From NCBI GenBank assembly GCA_036898135.1, contig CM072516.1, forward strand, positions 61,497,740-61,561,739: a stretch of 64,000 nucleotides of DNA, given 5' to 3'. Made by a program: the position numbers and the translations under genes. Source of the DNA: Oncomelania hupensis. Lineage: Eukaryota > Mollusca > Gastropoda > Littorinimorpha > Pomatiopsidae. Below are positions 34,854 to 44,959 of the stretch, one piece after another (the first letter of the stretch is position 1; the number at the start of each line of letters is the position of its first letter). The notes below the pieces were generated by a model. It did not search any database, was not told the DNA's origin, and saw nothing but the letters and a program-made list of their open reading frames with translations.

Positions 34854-35118
34854 TCGTTCTTATATAGCGCTTTACCAGCTCAAGAGCTAACTCAAGCCGC
34901 CCGAGACGCCCACCCGCAGCCTTTGGGCGCATGGTCTGACGCCCGTACAACTGAGCACAATCCTGGGCAGCCAGGGATGGGGGAGAAGGACCTAAGTGCA
35001 TGCTGGGTGTGTTCTTACCACCGGCACTCACCCGTCTAGGACATGAGCGTCAGGATCTTTAAAGTCCGTTATGATGGAATGTATGCGACACAGACTAGAC
35101 CTCGGTTTATACTCTCAT
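34825..35118 (-). mobile_element. Repeat D, copy 2, inserted in a minisatellite
   Basis: Close inverted match to 14820-15120, with a TTTA-unit tail at the left and one deletion of about 30 bp near the 3' end (around 34885). Units of the surrounding minisatellite lie on both sides. Confidence 0.8.
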
Positions 35119-35155
35119 CCGAAGGAGTATATAAAATCCAGTATGAAACTCCGTG

Positions 35156-35810
35156 ACTATTAAGGAAAGAACGAAGGGAGGAGATGAACTAGAGTTGAAG
35201 GGGCGGGAGTGAGTGAACGGAAGATCGAAGCGCGGATGAATAAATAAAGAAATAAAATCGTTCGCATTGCTGACCATGTGATCGAACATTACATCACCAA
35301 ACAAAACAAACACACACACACAAAAGCACTGAGTATCAGAAAATTCATTTGTTTAAAACTATTCTCAGCAGCTCAGTAAAACCACGGACAATCTCAGAGG
35401 CTCAGTCTGTCACGGCTAGCAAAGACGGCAATCGTTGAATAGAGCTTGGAGGCTCGAGACGGATCGGGTGACCATTAATTAATTGCTGGAAAAGCTGCTT
35501 GTTAATTACTGCTTACACAGAAAGTGGCGTCGTGGTGACATTTGTTTGCTCGCCTGTGGCGAAGAGACAGTGTAATTGATTACATACATATGGCTGTCTG
35601 AGACGCGCGTCCATTTCACTGTAATATACAGCTTTTTATTTGTATTAATTCGTCCATTTTCAGCTAAGACTATGTTTAATTTCAGGCAAAGCAATGTTAG
35701 TTTTCTACAAATACGTTTTCAGTTTAAAAGGAAAAATAACAATTGCCAGTTTTAAAAACAAACAAACAAACAAAAACAAAATCAAAATCAACAATAGCCC
35801 AACAACAACA
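35156..35810. other. Gene-free stretch
   Basis: No repeat family or domain recognised beyond a short CA run near 35310 and AAAC units near 35755-35775. Confidence 0.55.
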
Positions 35811-35822
35811 AGATGGCAAGAC

Positions 35823-37170
35823 TGTCCTGTCCTGTCCTGTCCCGTAACCCGAAGGTCGTAGGGGCACCACAGATGATCGTTTAACCAGTATACTCCTCCA
35901 TCCCTCTCTGTCCTCAGCAGCCCTGATGGCTTCGCTCAGTGTCAAACCAGTCCATTCTCGAATGTTGTCCACCCACCTCTTTTTCGGTCTCCCCTCGTCT
36001 TCTACCTCCTTGCACTGTGCCTTGCAGAACGGTCTTTGCAAGGCCTGATGATCTGGTGACGTGGCCATACCATCGGAGTTTCCGTTTCTTCACCACTGTG
36101 AGCAGGTCATCGTGTTGTCCAATAGTTTGTGTGATGGTCTGTCGGACTTCGTCTTTGGTGATGTGTTGGGTATAGGAAATGCCCAGCAGTCTTCTGTAGC
36201 ACCTCATCTCCATGCTTTGTATTCTTCGTTGTAGATCTGCGGTGAGGGTCCATGCTTCGCAAGCATATAGGAAGATGGAGATGACAAGGGAGCGCAGCAG
36301 TCTTACTTTGGAATGTAGACTGATGGTCCTGTCTTTCCAAATGGGCTTCAACCTTGTCAGGGCAGCAGTTGTTTGTGCGATCCTGGATAGGACTTCCTGT
36401 CGGGACCCATTGTCTGATACAAAGGCTCCTAAATATTTGAAGCTGTGCACTGTGTTGAGGGATTGACCTTGGACTTTGATGTCCGTGTTGATGCCATTGG
36501 TGTTGTTGGTCATCATTTTGGTCTTCTCTGCACTTATTTCCATTACATAAGCTCTGGATGTGTTGTCAAGCCTCTGAACCAGCTGTTCAAGTTCTTGTTC
36601 CTCTCCAGCCAATCCATCAATGTCATCCGCAAAACGAAGATTGGAAATTGCTCTACCCCCTATGCTGACTGTGCCTTCGTGATCTGCAAGAGCATCTGAC
36701 ATGATGCGCTCTAGGAAGATGTTGAAGAGTGTTGGAGAGAGTAGGCATCCTTGACGCACACCGATTGTTGTTCTGAACCAGTTCCCGATGACGCTGTTAT
36801 GGAGGACTGCACTGGTAGCCTTGTCATACAGGCTTTTGATGACTTCAATAATTTTAGGGCTGATGTTGTACACTTTCATTGTTGCCCATAGAGCTGCATG
36901 CCAGTCTCGGTCAAACGCATTCTTGAAGTCTATAAACACATGATATAGATGTTGTTGGTGCTGTAGGTATTTCTCACAGATTATTCTGAGGTTGAAAATC
37001 TGTTCAGTAGTGCTTCGTCCTGCCCTGAATCCTGCTTGTTCTTCAGCTATGATTTGTTCAGCTTGGGGTTTCAACCTGTTGAGTATTATTTTCAGGAGGA
37101 CCTTGCTGGGATGGCTGATGAGGCTGATGGTGCGGTAATTTTCACACTCCTGAAGGTTACCTTTTTTGGA
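35823..37170 (-). mobile_element. RTE-like LINE, 5'-truncated copy in repeat B
   Basis: The 10-bp duplication ATGGCAAGAC (35813-35822 and 37171-37180) flanks it. It carries the same (TCCTG/TATCC) tail and short 3' UTR as the copy at 23416-25211 and is very similar to it at the protein level, so the family has been active fairly recently (inference). Confidence 0.92.
35850..37170 (-). pseudogene. LINE reverse transcriptase fragment with a C-terminal frameshift
   Basis: Same RT as in the 23.4-kb copy: NRLKPQAEQIIAEEQAGF, FIDFKNAFDRDW, GVRQGCLLSPTLFN and RFADDIDGLA are present in one frame. Motif A has Asn and Asp where the other copy has Lys and Val (KNAFDRDW against KKAFDRVW). The frame breaks near 35990-36000 in GGRRRG, where the region normally continues RPKKRWEDNIREWTG; that part is in another frame. 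The endonuclease is absent. Non-functional. Confidence 0.88.
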
Positions 37171-37833
37171 ATGGCAAGACATTAATCTGTATTTCCAGAC
37201 ATTCACACAAATAGCAGAAAACTAAACATTTTTTAAAATGTTAATTTTCTTGTCGCTGTAATGACTCGGCTTTATCCTAACGAAAACATGGAATAATCGG
37301 CCACATTGTGAACTACCTGCATGGGAAAAATATTATGAAAATCGATTCAGCCACGTTTAAGATACAGTACAACACAATGACCTTGACCTTCGGAAAAAGC
37401 ACACCTAGGAATGATTTAACATGCTCAGCAGTAGTTAAATTATCCCCAAAGTAAAAATATTTAATTTCGGTTCAGTTTTTTATTGTTTAATTTTTTTTTT
37501 TAAATAAGATGAAAAGTGTGTTTTGAGCAATAATTGAAATTCGACAAACTGACCGACCGACTTTCCGACAACAGCACTGCTACTGAAGGATGGCCTGTGA
37601 TTGGAAGTACCTGTATATTAATTAAAACTCAACAAAATTGGCTTCAGCCGTTTATATGTTGTTGTTGTTTGTTTGTTATTGTTTTTTGTTGTTGTTGTTA
37701 TTATTGGTGTTGAGAAATTGAGCAAAACGTGTTTAGTGACAAAGTGACTCCATTGATCTTAACATTTGCGTTAGAGCTAATATAATGGCACTGGATGCAG
37801 GTCACTAACTTTGGGAGTTTTTCTATGCAGTTT
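37171..37833 (+). repeat. Dispersed repeat B, left part of an interrupted copy
   Basis: Collinear with 16320-17085 up to CTATGCAGTTT. Homology resumes at 49766 with CTATGCAGTTTGGTCAAAT. Its first ~10 bp lie left of the LINE at 35813-35822. Confidence 0.85.
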
Positions 37834-37856
37834 TTTTTATAGCTCCATATGTAACA

Positions 37857-37880
37857 TTTTGGGGGTCAAGCCGCGATTCA
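37857..37880 (+). promoter_or_regulatory. Candidate primer-binding site of the Ty3/gypsy-class element
   Basis: GTAACA (37851-37856), the same terminal hexamer as the 3' LTR end, is followed by TTTTGGGGGTCAAGCCGCG. A TGGGGG start recalls tRNA-Pro-type primer sites. The spacing fits the border of a 5' LTR, but the LTR itself is missing upstream. Confidence 0.45.
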
Positions 37881-38389
37881 CGCCATAGCCAAGGGTTCAA
37901 CTGCTACAACAAGCGAGTCAACGTTACGAGAGGCAGTCATCGAGGGTAGCCGCCATCAAGTTGCGTCGAGAGGGGCCAACGACTGGGACTACATCACCGA
38001 TAGGTTCGGGTTGACTGCAAGGGCGTGTAGTCGCCGAAGAGTTGCTTCGTGAGCGAACAACAGAGCGGGACTACGTGGCTACCGTAAGACTACGTCGAGG
38101 GACAGTCTCGGAGCTACATCGCCAGTGTTACAGCGAGCGTCGAGCGGACGTCGCGTCTACTTCAGCACAGGAGCGTGTACATCAACACCAGCGTGGTGCA
38201 GCGTCGCATACGACGAGGACAGCGGGGCCTGCGTCAGCGAAAGCGACTAGTGACAAGCATCAGTGCTACTGCAGAAAGCGTGCTGTTCTAGAACAGTCTA
38301 GAAAGGTACAGCACAGTCAAGAACTTTCCAGAAAAAAGAACTCTACAGTCAAGAACTTTCTAGAAAAAGAACTTTCCAGAAGCATCAAG

Positions 38390-38515
38390 ATGGCTGACTT
38401 CTGGCAGAAAGGGGTTGAACTGAATCTAAAAGGCAAGCAGCTGACGGAGTACGTCAAGTCTCAGGAGAGAATACGAGAAAGAGAATTGGAAGAGAAGCGT
38501 CTAGAAAAGAACTAG
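38390..38515 (+). pseudogene. Gag N-terminus, before the frameshift
   Basis: Starts at ATG with MADFWQKGVELNLKGKQLTE and continues into a Glu/Arg-rich coiled-coil-like stretch. The frame ends at TAG (38513-38515). A one-base length change in the A run near 38504-38508 explains the loss of frame, because the same Glu/Arg-rich repeat continues at once in the +1-shifted frame leading into the long ORF. Upstream codons of the longest ORF (from 38042) are leader sequence. Confidence 0.75.
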
Positions 38516-41500
38516 AACTAGAACAGAAGCGTCTAGAAGTAGAAGAGCAGCGTCGCCGTGAAGAACGAGAATTAGAAGAGCAGCGTCGCCGTGAAGAAAG
38601 AGAATTTGAACTGAAGCGTCTGGAAATTGAACAGCAGCGGCAAGAAAGAGAAGATGAGCGCAGGCGTGAGGAAAGAGAAGCTGATCGTCAGTTCCAACTA
38701 GAGTTGGCGCGCATCCAGCAACAACAGCATGCGCCACAAGTTATCAGTGACAACACGGCTCCAAAATTGCCAGCTTTCGTCGACGGGAAGGACCAGATTG
38801 ACAGTTATCTGGCGAGATTCGAAAGGTTCGCTGAAAGCTCTAATTGGCAACCTCAAGACTGGGCAATTCGACTGAGTGCACTTCTGACGGGGCAAGCTCT
38901 CGAAGTTTACACCAGACTGTCGAACGATGACGCCAAAAACTACGACGTCTTGAAAGAGGCCCTGTTGCAGTGCTACAACTTTACAGAGAAGGGCTACCGT
39001 AAACGCTTCCGTGAATGCCGGCCTAAGTCAGACGAGACGCCAAAGCAGTTTGTGGAGCGCCTGTCGTCATATCTACACAAGTGGGTGGAGTTATCAGGCG
39101 AAATGAAGTCTTACGACAGTCTCCATGACCTGATTGTGAAAGAACAATTTCTCAATGCCTGTCACAAGGACCTAGCGACCCACTTAGAAGAACAAAAGCT
39201 GCAGACGCTTAAAGATGTGACTGAGGCTGCTGAAAGATATCTCATCGCTCATGGGAAAACGTTGGGGCCACCCAGCGCGACGAAACATTTTCAGAAAACT
39301 GGAAACCATGGGAACCAGATCCAAGGGAGCCAGACGAGCCAGAGACAGACAGACTCCACGCCTCCTCCCAGGGAAGGGCATTCAAGGGGCTGTTTCACCT
39401 GCAACGCTACAGACCACAGAGCAGCTAACTGTCCTCAAAACAAAAGTAGCGGACAGCGGAGCAGTACGGACAACGCAGCGGCGGGCAACCGACAGAGACG
39501 TTTCTCCAATCAACGGCAAAACAGTAGATCTGACCATCAAGTGTGCGGCGGGAGCGTCATTCTTCCGAGTGAGACCAAGCGCACAGCTACCCCTGCGGAC
39601 GTGCAAGAGTGCATGACTGATGGCCAACTTCTCCTTGCCAACGGAAAATCCATCCCCGTCGTCGCCAGCGCAGCTGTGACCGTCCAGAACATGCCTGTTT
39701 CCAAGGGACGCGTCGGAAATCATGAAGTGACTGTTTTAAGAGACTCTGGCTGCAGTGGGGTCATCGTCAGAGAAGACCTAATCGCTAAAGAACAGTTCAC
39801 TGGCGATTCTAAATGGACACTCATGGCCGACAGCAAATGTGTGAAAGCGCCAGTTGCAAAAATTCATGTCAACACCCCTTTCTACATAGGCGAAGTCGAA
39901 GCGGTTTGCCTGAAGAAGCCGCTGTATGATTTGATGATCGGGAATATCGACGGCGCGAGACGACCCGACGACCCCGATCCAGAGTGGAGTCCTGCCTCAA
40001 CCCAACGCGTCGAAGTTGTGGAGGAGGATCCATTGCCGTTTCCCGATGGAGACCTTACAGAGCTGCTACGGGACAATGTGGTTACTCCGGCTCAGCCCTG
40101 CCGACCAGAGATCGTCAGTGCTGTTACTACCAGGGCCCAGGCCAAGAGAGACAAGACGTCTACGCCACTGAAGGTCGCCGACAACTCTAAAGCTGCCATC
40201 GTGGACAGAGATAAGCTGATCCAGCTCCAGGAAGCTGATAGTACTTTAAACAAGTACAGGAACCGCCAAGACCACGTGACCAAAGGCAGTGGTACGGTCT
40301 ATTTTGAAGTGAAGGCCAAGATCCTGTATCGAATCTTCCAGCACCCGAGGGTCAACGGAGGGAAACCACTACGTCAAGTATTGGTACCGTTACCTCTAAG
40401 GCGCCAGGTGATGGAAGTAGCGCATGACTCAATCATGGGAGGTCACCTAGGCATCAAGAAGACGTCAGACAGAATCCAGGCGGTGTTCTACTGGCCAGGA
40501 CTTCATGCGGACGTCAGCCGTTTCTGCCGATCATGTGACATTTGCCAGAAGACCATACCTCGAGGAAGGGTCCCGAAAGTGCCTATGCAGAGGATGCCTC
40601 TGATCGACCGACCTTTCAAGAGGGTGGCCTTAGACTTAATCGGCGAAATAAGACCTCCGAGTGAAGAAGGTCATCGATGGGTACTGACTTTAGTGGACTA
40701 TGCGACTCGGTACCCAGAAGCAGTGCCTCTGAAGAAGATTGACACTGAAACTGTTGCAGAGGCGCTAGTGGACATGTTCAGTAGACTTGGAGTGCCTGAA
40801 GAGATCCTGACAGACCTCGGGACGCAGTTCGTCTCTGACTGCATGAAGGAGGTCAACCGACTGCTGAGCATCCGGCATTTGACTACGACACCCTACCATC
40901 CAATGTGCAACGGGCTCGTCGAGAAGTTCAATGCTACGCTGAAGTCCACCTTGAAGAAACTGTGCAGCGAGCAGCCCAGACAATGGCATCGCTACATCAA
41001 CGCCCTACTTTTCGCCTACAGAGAAGTACCGCAGGAGTCCACCGGCTTCTCTCCGTTCGAGCTGCTGTACGGAAGAACCATCCGAGGGCCTATGCACATC
41101 CTAAAAGAACTGTGGACGAAAGAAGTAGACACCCCAGAGGTGAAGAACAGCTACCAGTACGTGTTTGAGCTACGGGAGAAGCTGGAGCAGACTCTCGAGA
41201 TAGCCGGAGAAAACCTGAAGAAGTCCCAAGACTGTGGAAAGCACTACTATGATCGTAGGGCTGTGAACAGGAAGTTCAAACCTGGCAACAAAGTGCTGGT
41301 GCTGCTACCTACCGATCATAATAAGTTGCTGATGCAGTGGAAAGGCCCGTACGAAGTGGAGACCGTGGTGGGGATCAACGACTACAAGGTGAAGGTCGGT
41401 CAGCATTCCAAGATATACCACGCCAACCTCCTTAAGCTGTACGTGGAGAGGCCGCCAGAGACTGTACATGCAGCAACAGCAGCTGTGACCGACGACAGCT

Positions 41501-41940
41501 TTGACAGCGAAGAACTGTTGGAACTTGGAGACTTCCACAGCAAAGAAGGCATCAATGACGTTAAGCTAGGACCGAGCTTGACGGAAGGGCAAAAGTTGGA
41601 GCTCAAGGACCTTATGGGCGAATTTCCCCATAGCTTCAGCGATGTCCCAGGCTCTACGACTTTGGTCGAACATGAAGTCCACACCCAGACCTGGAAGGAG
41701 CATCTGCAGACCTTGAGGGAGCTGTTCCACCGTCTCGCAGAAGCCAACCTGACCGTGAGACCCAGCGAATGCATTCTGGGAGCTGACAACGTCGACTGCG
41801 TCGGACATCCGACGGGAGAGGAAGACAACGGAGGATGCACTGACTCCAGGAAAGCCCACGAGATCACTGTCTTTGACCCTGGGCCGATGACGACCGCAAT
41901 TGACGAGGGCGCCGTTTCCTTGCGGATGAAAGAACATTGA
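38516..41940 (+). pseudogene. Gag-protease-integrase polyprotein with a truncated RT
   Basis: Numbering starts at 38704. The charged repeat upstream leads into Gag (FVDGKDQIDSYLARFERFAE) and a CCHC zinc knuckle, C230-x2-C233-x4-H238-x4-C243. Protease: active-site DSG at D347. Integrase: zinc-binding H574-x6-H581-x26-C608-x2-C611, catalytic D644, D704 and E740 with exactly 35 residues between the last two, and a GPY-type motif MQWKGPYEVE near residue 880. After integrase comes the pre-RT linker EFPHSFSDVPG...VEHEVHTQ (about 973-995), which joins directly to WKEHLQTLRELFHRL...CVGH (about 997-1033), a segment that normally lies beyond the RT catalytic motif. The RT core is therefore deleted in frame, the C-terminal ~45 residues are not recognisable, and RNase H is absent. 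GC-rich relative to its flanks. Confidence 0.88.
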
Positions 41941-42061
41941 CTGTGTTGGTGAACTAAGAACATCGGTAATATCTAAACAGACTTGAAAATGAAAAACGTT
42001 GACTGGGTAAATGATCTGTGAGCATTGACAATATCCAGACGGATTTGAAGATGAAAATCAT
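41938..42061 (+). repeat. Two 62-bp tandem units in the element's 3' region
   Basis: Unit 1 (41938-41999) starts TGACTGTGTTGGTGAACTAA; unit 2 (42000-42061) starts TGACTGGGTAAATGATCTGT. A third unit begins at 42062 and continues after the DNA transposon at about 43032 (CTCTGTGTGAATGAACTGAG). Such repeats before the polypurine tract are not part of coding sequence; their role is unknown. Confidence 0.8.
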
Positions 42062-42302
42062 TGACTCTGTGCACAAGTATATCAACTAACAAGTTAGCAT
42101 CTCCCTTCTATGTCTCTGTCGACGTGCGCGTACAACCGGTTGCTTCCCTTTACATGCTTTGCGCTCCATATACTTCGTCGGCCTAAAATAATTTTTTAGA
42201 AACTTCAAAACCCAGGGGAGTTATGGGTAGGGAAATCATTTTCTGAAATGACGTCGGCAGGACTCTTCGCGATTAGTGCATGGCATACGAGACACACGCA
42301 AA

Positions 42303-42490
42303 ATGGCGTCACAAGAAGATTGGTTAGATCTGAATTCGTCTAATTTGACCTCGCATGCTGCTAAAAAACAAAATGTAATTGGAATTTGCTTTCACAAATC
42401 AAAAGAGAGCGAGACCACAACAAAGTACAACGAGCCAAGGCGACGCAAACACTCAAGGCCGACAGAACAAAAAGCACACAAAATACAAGA
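42303..42490 (+). CDS. Exon-like ORF at the left side of the DNA transposon
   Basis: ATG followed by ASQEDWLDLNSSNLTSHAAK and a basic stretch (RRRKHSRPTEQKAHKIQE), ending at a consensus splice donor, GAGGTAAGT, near 42491. This looks like a first coding exon, possibly of a transposon-encoded DNA-binding protein; the basic stretch could be a nuclear localisation signal. No downstream exon is found before the right TIR. Function unknown. Confidence 0.5.
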
Positions 42491-42615
42491 GGTAAGTACC
42501 CGTGACCATACAGTCAATAAAGTAGGCCTAACCACCATTGCAAAATAGGATTGATCATCACCATGATTGAATTTTTCCACCCCACCTTCCAATCGGTACG
42601 GAATCGAACATATGC

Positions 42616-42870
42616 TCAAATCATCATATCTTTGACAGAACTTGCATGTGCATTATACAGTGTGATGCAAGCGATAAATGAACCATCACATCGAAGCGAC
42701 TCACGATCGCCTGCACTGAGCTCACATATATGTGTGCATGTTTCTATAAATCCATCGTGTTCTCCTTCGATAATTGAGCAAAGCCTTTGTTCACTACCAG
42801 AAATTTGCAGTTCCTCTCCCAACTTTCGTTTAATTTCAGCCAGCACATCTTCGCGAGAAATGGCGACCAT
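42616..42870 (-). CDS. Exon-like ORF at the right side of the DNA transposon
   Basis: ATG followed by VAISREDVLAEIKRKLGEEL and a helical, mixed-charge sequence (GSEQRLCSIIEGEHDGFIET). It reads inward from the right TIR and stops at 42616. The composition is more gene-like than other frames here, but I recognise no family. It may be a relic exon of the autonomous parent. Confidence 0.45.
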   Translation of the reverse strand: MVAISREDVLAEIKRKLGEELQISGSEQRLCSIIEGEHDGFIETCTHICELSAGDRESLRCDGSFIACITLYNAHASSVKDMMI

Positions 42871-43152
42871 GACTTCAACTGTGGATAGTTATCCCTTGAA
42901 CAGATTTCCCAGAATTCTCTATTCTATTTTTAGGTTTGGGATAGCTTGTGGATAAAACCAAGGGCAACGGGACCACCGCACGTCGACTGGGGGCAATACG
43001 AGATACTAACTTGTTAGTTGATATACTTGTGCTCTGTGTGAATGAACTGAGAACGTTGATAGTGTTCAGACAGTCTGAAATAAGTTTTAATTCTGAACTT
43101 TGTTTGTGCATTACGTTTCAACGTTGTTGAAAGAAATTAGGTAAATTTCTTC

Positions 43153-43167
43153 TTGAGTGGGGGGTTA
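43153..43167 (+). promoter_or_regulatory. Polypurine tract before the 3' LTR
   Basis: TTGAGTGGGGGGTTA lies directly before TGTTACG of the LTR. A purine-rich run at this place primes plus-strand synthesis in LTR retrotransposons. Confidence 0.7.
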
Positions 43168-43801
43168 TGTTACGTTGAAACGCGAATGATAATATGGCTG
43201 AAGCGTGTACGATAGATCTAATCGTTTCGTTTTGCAAAGTATTCAATAATGGAGTTTATTTACCTTTGATTTGAGTTTGCATTGTTGTTAGGAGAGGCTT
43301 TGTATAACGTTGATAATTTGCGTTAGTCGATATTATTTGAGAATCTTCTGGATATGCATGTTTACTCTTGATAGAAATTTCCGGATGGATATCGAAGGTC
43401 GTGAATGTTCCCGGAAGTAGAGAAAATGTGAATGACGTAAGTCAGTGATGACGATCTTTAGTTCGATTGGTGGCAGTGCGTCATTTCTACCACATACCAA
43501 ATCGTTCCAGAAAAGAGAGAGGTTATTTAATCGTGAGCCGAGTCGCTGTTGAGAGAGTAAAGTTGTTGATAGTGATTTGGAGAGTTGCTGTGAAAGTTGT
43601 TGAGTTGAATTGAGAATTGTATGCAGTTGTTGATGTGTGCTGAATAAAAGTGGAAAACTTCATACGTCGACTTTGTGACTTGTACGCTGTTTGGACGGGC
43701 TGTGTGAATAAACGAATCTGAGTTACACCCTATCAGGAATTCAAGCATCGGGGCTGAATCAGATACTGATAGAAAACACCAACATCAAACTGAGTGTAAC
43801 A
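43168..43801 (+). mobile_element. 3' LTR of the Ty3/gypsy-class element
   Basis: 634 bp, starting TGTTACGTTGAAACGCG and ending CTGAGTGTAACA, with terminal TGTTAC/GTAACA inverted hexamers. An AATAAA polyadenylation-like signal lies near 43643. No second copy exists in the window; only the terminal GTAACA recurs at 37851-37856. Confidence 0.85.
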
Positions 43802-44319
43802 AAATATGTCAAAGCCCCCCCCTTACGGTCCTTCGTTTCTCTTACCATAAAGGGGAACTCTGAGCAGTGTATGCAACCATACGTGAACAACGGATGAATA
43901 GATAGAGATAAGTATTACGTTGGCAAAATAAAACAACAATTTATTCACATGAACATAACATGGAGTCGTAAATGAATAACTAAAATTTATAAAGGTGATA
44001 AAATCAAACGACAGAATGAAATGTTCTTTGTTTTAAATAAATTAAATGGTTCTACACAGTATTCTCGTTCAGTCTCTTTGTTTTCCTTTTCTACTGTTCA
44101 CTCATTGTTCGCACACAACCTATGCACTGTTTACAAATTTGTTGCTACTACTGTTATAACGATTTCAGTTCACAAGTCCCGTTTTACAAATACATATCAC
44201 ACTCCTGCGATCAAACCTTTGCAATACGAAATTGCATAATAACAAAAACGTCCCGAAGACACTAGAGCATGAACTCGCTCAACGCAGGAGTGAAATGTAT
44301 ATATAGATATATATATATA
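43802..44319. other. Stretch between LTR and SGNH ORF
   Basis: Begins AAAATATGTC and a C8 run. No ORF of note; an AT run with TATATATATG lies near 44297-44330. I see no match to other parts of the window. It could be the 5' region of the following element. Confidence 0.5.
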
Positions 44320-44959
44320 TGTATATATAAATGGAGCTCCTATTGTCCAGGTTTACCATGATTCTGTCCTTAGCGGAGTCATCCCACGTAAACTCGGCCA
44401 CACCACTGGATCCCAGATAAAGAAAATCAAAACGCCTTCTGGGGAACATCTGCTCCGGACAGTTGTATCAGAAACTGACAATGATTCGGTCGCGGACGTC
44501 GTGATTCTTCACTGCGGAGTGAATGATATTCGCAACACAACAAAATCAATGTCAGCAATAACTGCTCCTTTGATCAAAGCTGTAAAACACATCCGCAATC
44601 ACAATCCTAAAACCCATGTTGTGATTAGCAGAATTGCACCTGTCAGTGATCCTGAACTACTGGCAAGACGAGATCTTTTTAACGCACACATCTTTTCAGA
44701 AATCTTGTCACTAAAAGATCACAGAATTACGATTGTAGCTCATGAGAATATGTTTAACAGTTCTATGAGACAAATAGATGGATTACACCCGAACAGAAAG
44801 GGATCAGCTGTCCTTGCCAGGAACCTAGGACAGCACGTCAGTTCGGTTCTCTGGCAACAACCAAGGCACCCTGGTCGACTTCGTACCTTTCAGTCACATA
44901 AATGGGTAGACTGGCGAGGGCAGGAGATCTCTTCCCAAGCAAACAATCGCTGTTATTAA
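44320..44959 (+). CDS. SGNH-hydrolase-like ORF, probably transposon ORF1
   Basis: The frame is open from about 44320 to TAA at 44957-44959. In order it shows YHDSVLSGV (block I-like with D-S), VILHCGVNDIRN (block III, G-x-N-D), VISRIAPV, and IDGLHPNRKGSAVLARN (block V, D-x-x-H). These are the Ser, Asn, Asp and His positions of SGNH esterases. Esterase-type domains are known in ORF1 proteins of CR1-like LINEs, and the LINE ORF2-like frame follows ~900 bp downstream on the same strand. A clear ATG for the full domain is not seen, so it may be 5'-truncated. Esterase activity is inferred, not shown. Confidence 0.7.

Larger units (their letters stand above)
42072..43031. mobile_element. 960-bp DNA transposon with TIRs inside the gypsy-class element
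   Basis: The left end CACAAGTATATCAACTAACA has its reverse complement at the right end, and weaker complementarity extends for roughly 80 bp, including GTCGACGTGC on both sides. CTCTGTG flanks it (42065-42071 and 43032-43038); depending on where the TIR is set the duplication is 5-7 bp. Two inward-facing exon-like frames lie inside. No transposase motif is seen, so the superfamily is open. Confidence 0.8.
37857..43801 (+). mobile_element. Ty3/gypsy-class element with Gmr1-like order, defective
   Basis: Order seen: leader, gag, protease, integrase, then the pre-RT linker and a remnant of RT, a 3' repeat block, a polypurine tract and a 3' LTR. Most Ty3/gypsy elements have RT before integrase; integrase before RT is the order of the Gmr1-like group (Goodwin and Poulter). 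Most of RT and all of RNase H are missing, the 5' LTR is absent, gag has a frameshift and a DNA transposon sits near the 3' end. Non-autonomous and dead in this copy. Confidence 0.85.

Noticed and set aside
38042..38389. Coding sequence upstream of MADFW
   Set aside because: The frame is open but low in recognisable content and lies in the leader of the gypsy-class element; the Gag start at 38390 fits better.
44501..44959. SGNH protein as a host esterase gene
   Set aside because: It lies inside a transposon composite, has no introns or signal peptide, and has no clear upstream start.
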